Source: Actinomycetes bacterium (GTDB lineage Bacteria > Actinomycetota > Actinomycetes > Mycobacteriales > Micromonosporaceae). From it: DNA of 6,108 nucleotides. The number at the start of each line of letters is the position of its first letter. Position 1 is the stretch's first letter. Below the pieces are notes generated by a model. The model was not told where the DNA came from and ran no database searches. It saw nothing but the letters and a program-made list of their open reading frames with translations. The position numbers and the translations under genes were made by a program. Below are positions 5,022 through 6,108 of this stretch, piece by piece. The stretch lies in NCBI GenBank assembly GCA_023437285.1, contig JAEZGP010000522.1:1-6108 (forward strand). The letters are read 5' to 3'.

Positions 5022-5948
5022 TTACCTCGTGAGCGACCAGGCGATGCCGTCGAGGATGTCGTGCTCGGAGGCGATCACGGCGTCCGCGCCGGCGCGCTCC
5101 ATGAGTACCCGCAGCACCAGCGCGCCCGCGCCGATGACGTCGGCCCGGCCCGGGTGCATGGCCGGCAGCGCGAGCCGCTGCTCCCGCGTCATGGCGAGCA
5201 GGTCCGCGCAGACCTTCGCCACCTCGTCGCAGGAAAGCCGCGCGTGGTGAATGCGGTCGGGCTCGTAGTGGTCCAGGCCGAGGGCCAGCGCGGCCACCGT
5301 CGTCACCGAGCCCGCGAGACCCACGAGCGTACGCGCACGCGCGGCGCCGACCGCGTCAAGCGCCCCGGCCACGGTGGCGGAGATCTCGGCCTCGGCGGCG
5401 GCCACCTCGGCGGCGCTCGGCGGGTCGCCGTGCAGGTGCCGTTCCGTCATCCGTACGCACCCGACGTCCACGCTCACAGCCCGGTCCACGGTCGCGTCCC
5501 CGACGACGAACTCCGTCGACCCGCCCCCGATGTCGACCACGAGGTACGGCGGCTCGGCGGAGCGCGGCAGGCCACGTACGGCACCGCTATACGACAGTGT
5601 CGCCTCCTCCTCACCGGTCGCCACGTCCGGCGCGACTCCGAGCGTGGCGATGACCATGTCCCGGAACTCGGCGGCGTTATCCGCGTCGCGGGTGGCGCTC
5701 GTGGCGACCATACGGGTACGCGTCGCCCCCAGCTCCCGGATCACCGCCGCGTAGTCGGCGAGGGCCACCCGGGTCCGCTCGATCGCCTCAGGCGCGAGCC
5801 GCCCGGTACGGTCGACCCCCTGACCGAGTCGCACGATCTCCATCCGCCGCACCAGGTCGGTCAGCGGCGCGCCGTCTTGCTCGGGCAGGTCGGCCACCAG
5901 CAGCCTGATGGAGTTCGTCCCACAGTCGATCGCCGCAACCCTCGTCAC
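5022..5948 (-). CDS. ppx: Ppx/GppA-family exopolyphosphatase / pppGpp phosphohydrolase
   Basis: An ASKHA-fold phosphatase expected to release phosphate from polyphosphate chains or to convert pppGpp to ppGpp in the cytoplasm; sequence alone does not separate the two. GTG 5948 gives 308 residues, typical of the short actinobacterial form without the extra C-terminal HD domain. Motifs in order: AAIDCGTNSIRLLVAD (5-20, phosphate 1), ATSATRDADNAAEF (82-95), catalytic-glutamate region TGEEEATLSYSG (111-122), VVDIGGGSTEFVVG (137-150, phosphate 2), GLAGSVTTVAAL, HPGRADVIGAGALVL and SEHDILDGIAW at the C-terminus. An in-frame GTG at 5957 overlaps the -10, and the open frame further upstream is unrelated low-complexity sequence. 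In other actinobacteria ppx often follows a DUF501 gene; that neighbour would lie to the right. Confidence 0.93.
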   Translation of the reverse strand: MTRVAAIDCGTNSIRLLVADLPEQDGAPLTDLVRRMEIVRLGQGVDRTGRLAPEAIERTRVALADYAAVIRELGATRTRMVATSATRDADNAAEFRDMVIATLGVAPDVATGEEEATLSYSGAVRGLPRSAEPPYLVVDIGGGSTEFVVGDATVDRAVSVDVGCVRMTERHLHGDPPSAAEVAAAEAEISATVAGALDAVGAARARTLVGLAGSVTTVAALALGLDHYEPDRIHHARLSCDEVAKVCADLLAMTREQRLALPAMHPGRADVIGAGALVLRVLMERAGADAVIASEHDILDGIAWSLTR

Positions 5949-5955
5949 GCCGTTC

Positions 5956-5961
5956 ACCCTA
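5956..5961 (-). promoter_or_regulatory. -10 element (TAGGGT) of ppx, leaderless arrangement
   Basis: TAGGGT fits TANNNT and ends 7 nt before GTG 5948, the same spacing as in padR. There is no clear -35 and no Shine-Dalgarno. If an upstream gene reads into ppx this promoter would be secondary. Confidence 0.42.
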
Positions 5962-6108
5962 ACCCTGCTGCGACGCCCACCACCCCGCAGAACGCCCGCC
6001 CGCACCGGCCGCCACCCCACCTCGGCACGTCGCCCGGCCGCCGCCACCCCACCTCGGCACGTCGCCCGGCCGCCGCCTCGCCCCGCCAGCACCCGGCCCC
6101 ACCGGCAC
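5962..6108. other. Unassigned GC-rich stretch upstream of ppx
   Basis: About 150 bp to the window edge hold the 32-bp repeat and no recognisable gene. All three minus-strand frames stay open, which means little at this GC content. One frame closes with a TAG at 5959-5961, so the stretch could be the degenerate tail of an upstream gene. Its Gly/Trp/Arg-rich translation matches nothing I recognise. Confidence 0.45.
6008..6077. repeat. 32-bp GC-rich tandem repeat, 2.2 copies
   Basis: Positions 6008-6039 and 6040-6071 are identical over 32 bp, and 6 more bases of a third copy follow. Each unit contains CCACCCCACCTCGGCACGTC. The period is not a multiple of three, so if the region is coding the two copies are read in different frames. 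Confidence 0.92.

Noticed and set aside
5955..5966. Telomere-like CACCCTAACCCT string
   Set aside because: It is a single chance match in an internal chromosomal context. The TAGGGT within it is better read as a -10.
6008..6077. CRISPR array
   Set aside because: The 32-bp copies are directly adjacent with no spacers, and no cas gene is present.
5949..6092. 48-residue N-terminal extension of ppx
   Set aside because: It translates the GC-rich tandem repeat into Gly/Arg-rich sequence. Ppx/GppA proteins begin just before the AAIDCGTNS motif.

Overview
The window is high-GC, gene-dense actinobacterial DNA. Uracil-DNA glycosylase family 5, a PadR–HAAS pair, an LppU/SCO3897-like protein, a DUF4129 membrane protein and a short Ppx/GppA phosphatase, together with GTG starts and TANNNT-type leaderless promoters, suggest a Micromonosporaceae-like chromosome. 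The family-level placement is inference. I see no mobile element, tRNA, rRNA, prophage or CRISPR.

Layout. A 3'-truncated DUF4129 membrane protein gene runs leftward off the window (1-727). It is divergent from a small secreted protein gene on the plus strand (861-1373), probably Tat-exported. Everything further right is on the minus strand, and transcription reads right to left: a Ppx/GppA phosphatase (5022-5948); a PadR regulator translationally coupled to a HAAS-domain membrane protein (4947 to 3671); an LppU-like anchored protein and a small Gly-rich tail-anchored protein (3593 to 2889), closed by a perfect 16-bp hairpin; and a dienelactone hydrolase coupled to a [4Fe-4S] type-5 uracil-DNA glycosylase (2825 to 1384). 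The glycosylase gene converges on the secreted protein gene with a 10-bp gap.

How the genes work together. These look like four or five independent short transcription units, not one pathway. The clearest module is padR–HAAS. It has a consensus -35 (TTGACA), a TANNNT -10 placed for a leaderless GTG start, a 14-bp near-palindrome over the -10 that could be the PadR operator, and an ATGA overlap into a three-helix membrane protein with an extracytoplasmic domain. By inference this could be an autoregulated envelope-sensing pair.

The most notable non-gene features are three TANNNT elements placed 6-7 nt before GTG starts (DUF4129, padR, ppx), an 18-bp tandem duplication that copies the stop/start overlap between the hydrolase and glycosylase genes, the 16-bp hairpin, and a 32-bp tandem repeat upstream of ppx. 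I found no convincing evidence of a wholly new multi-gene system.
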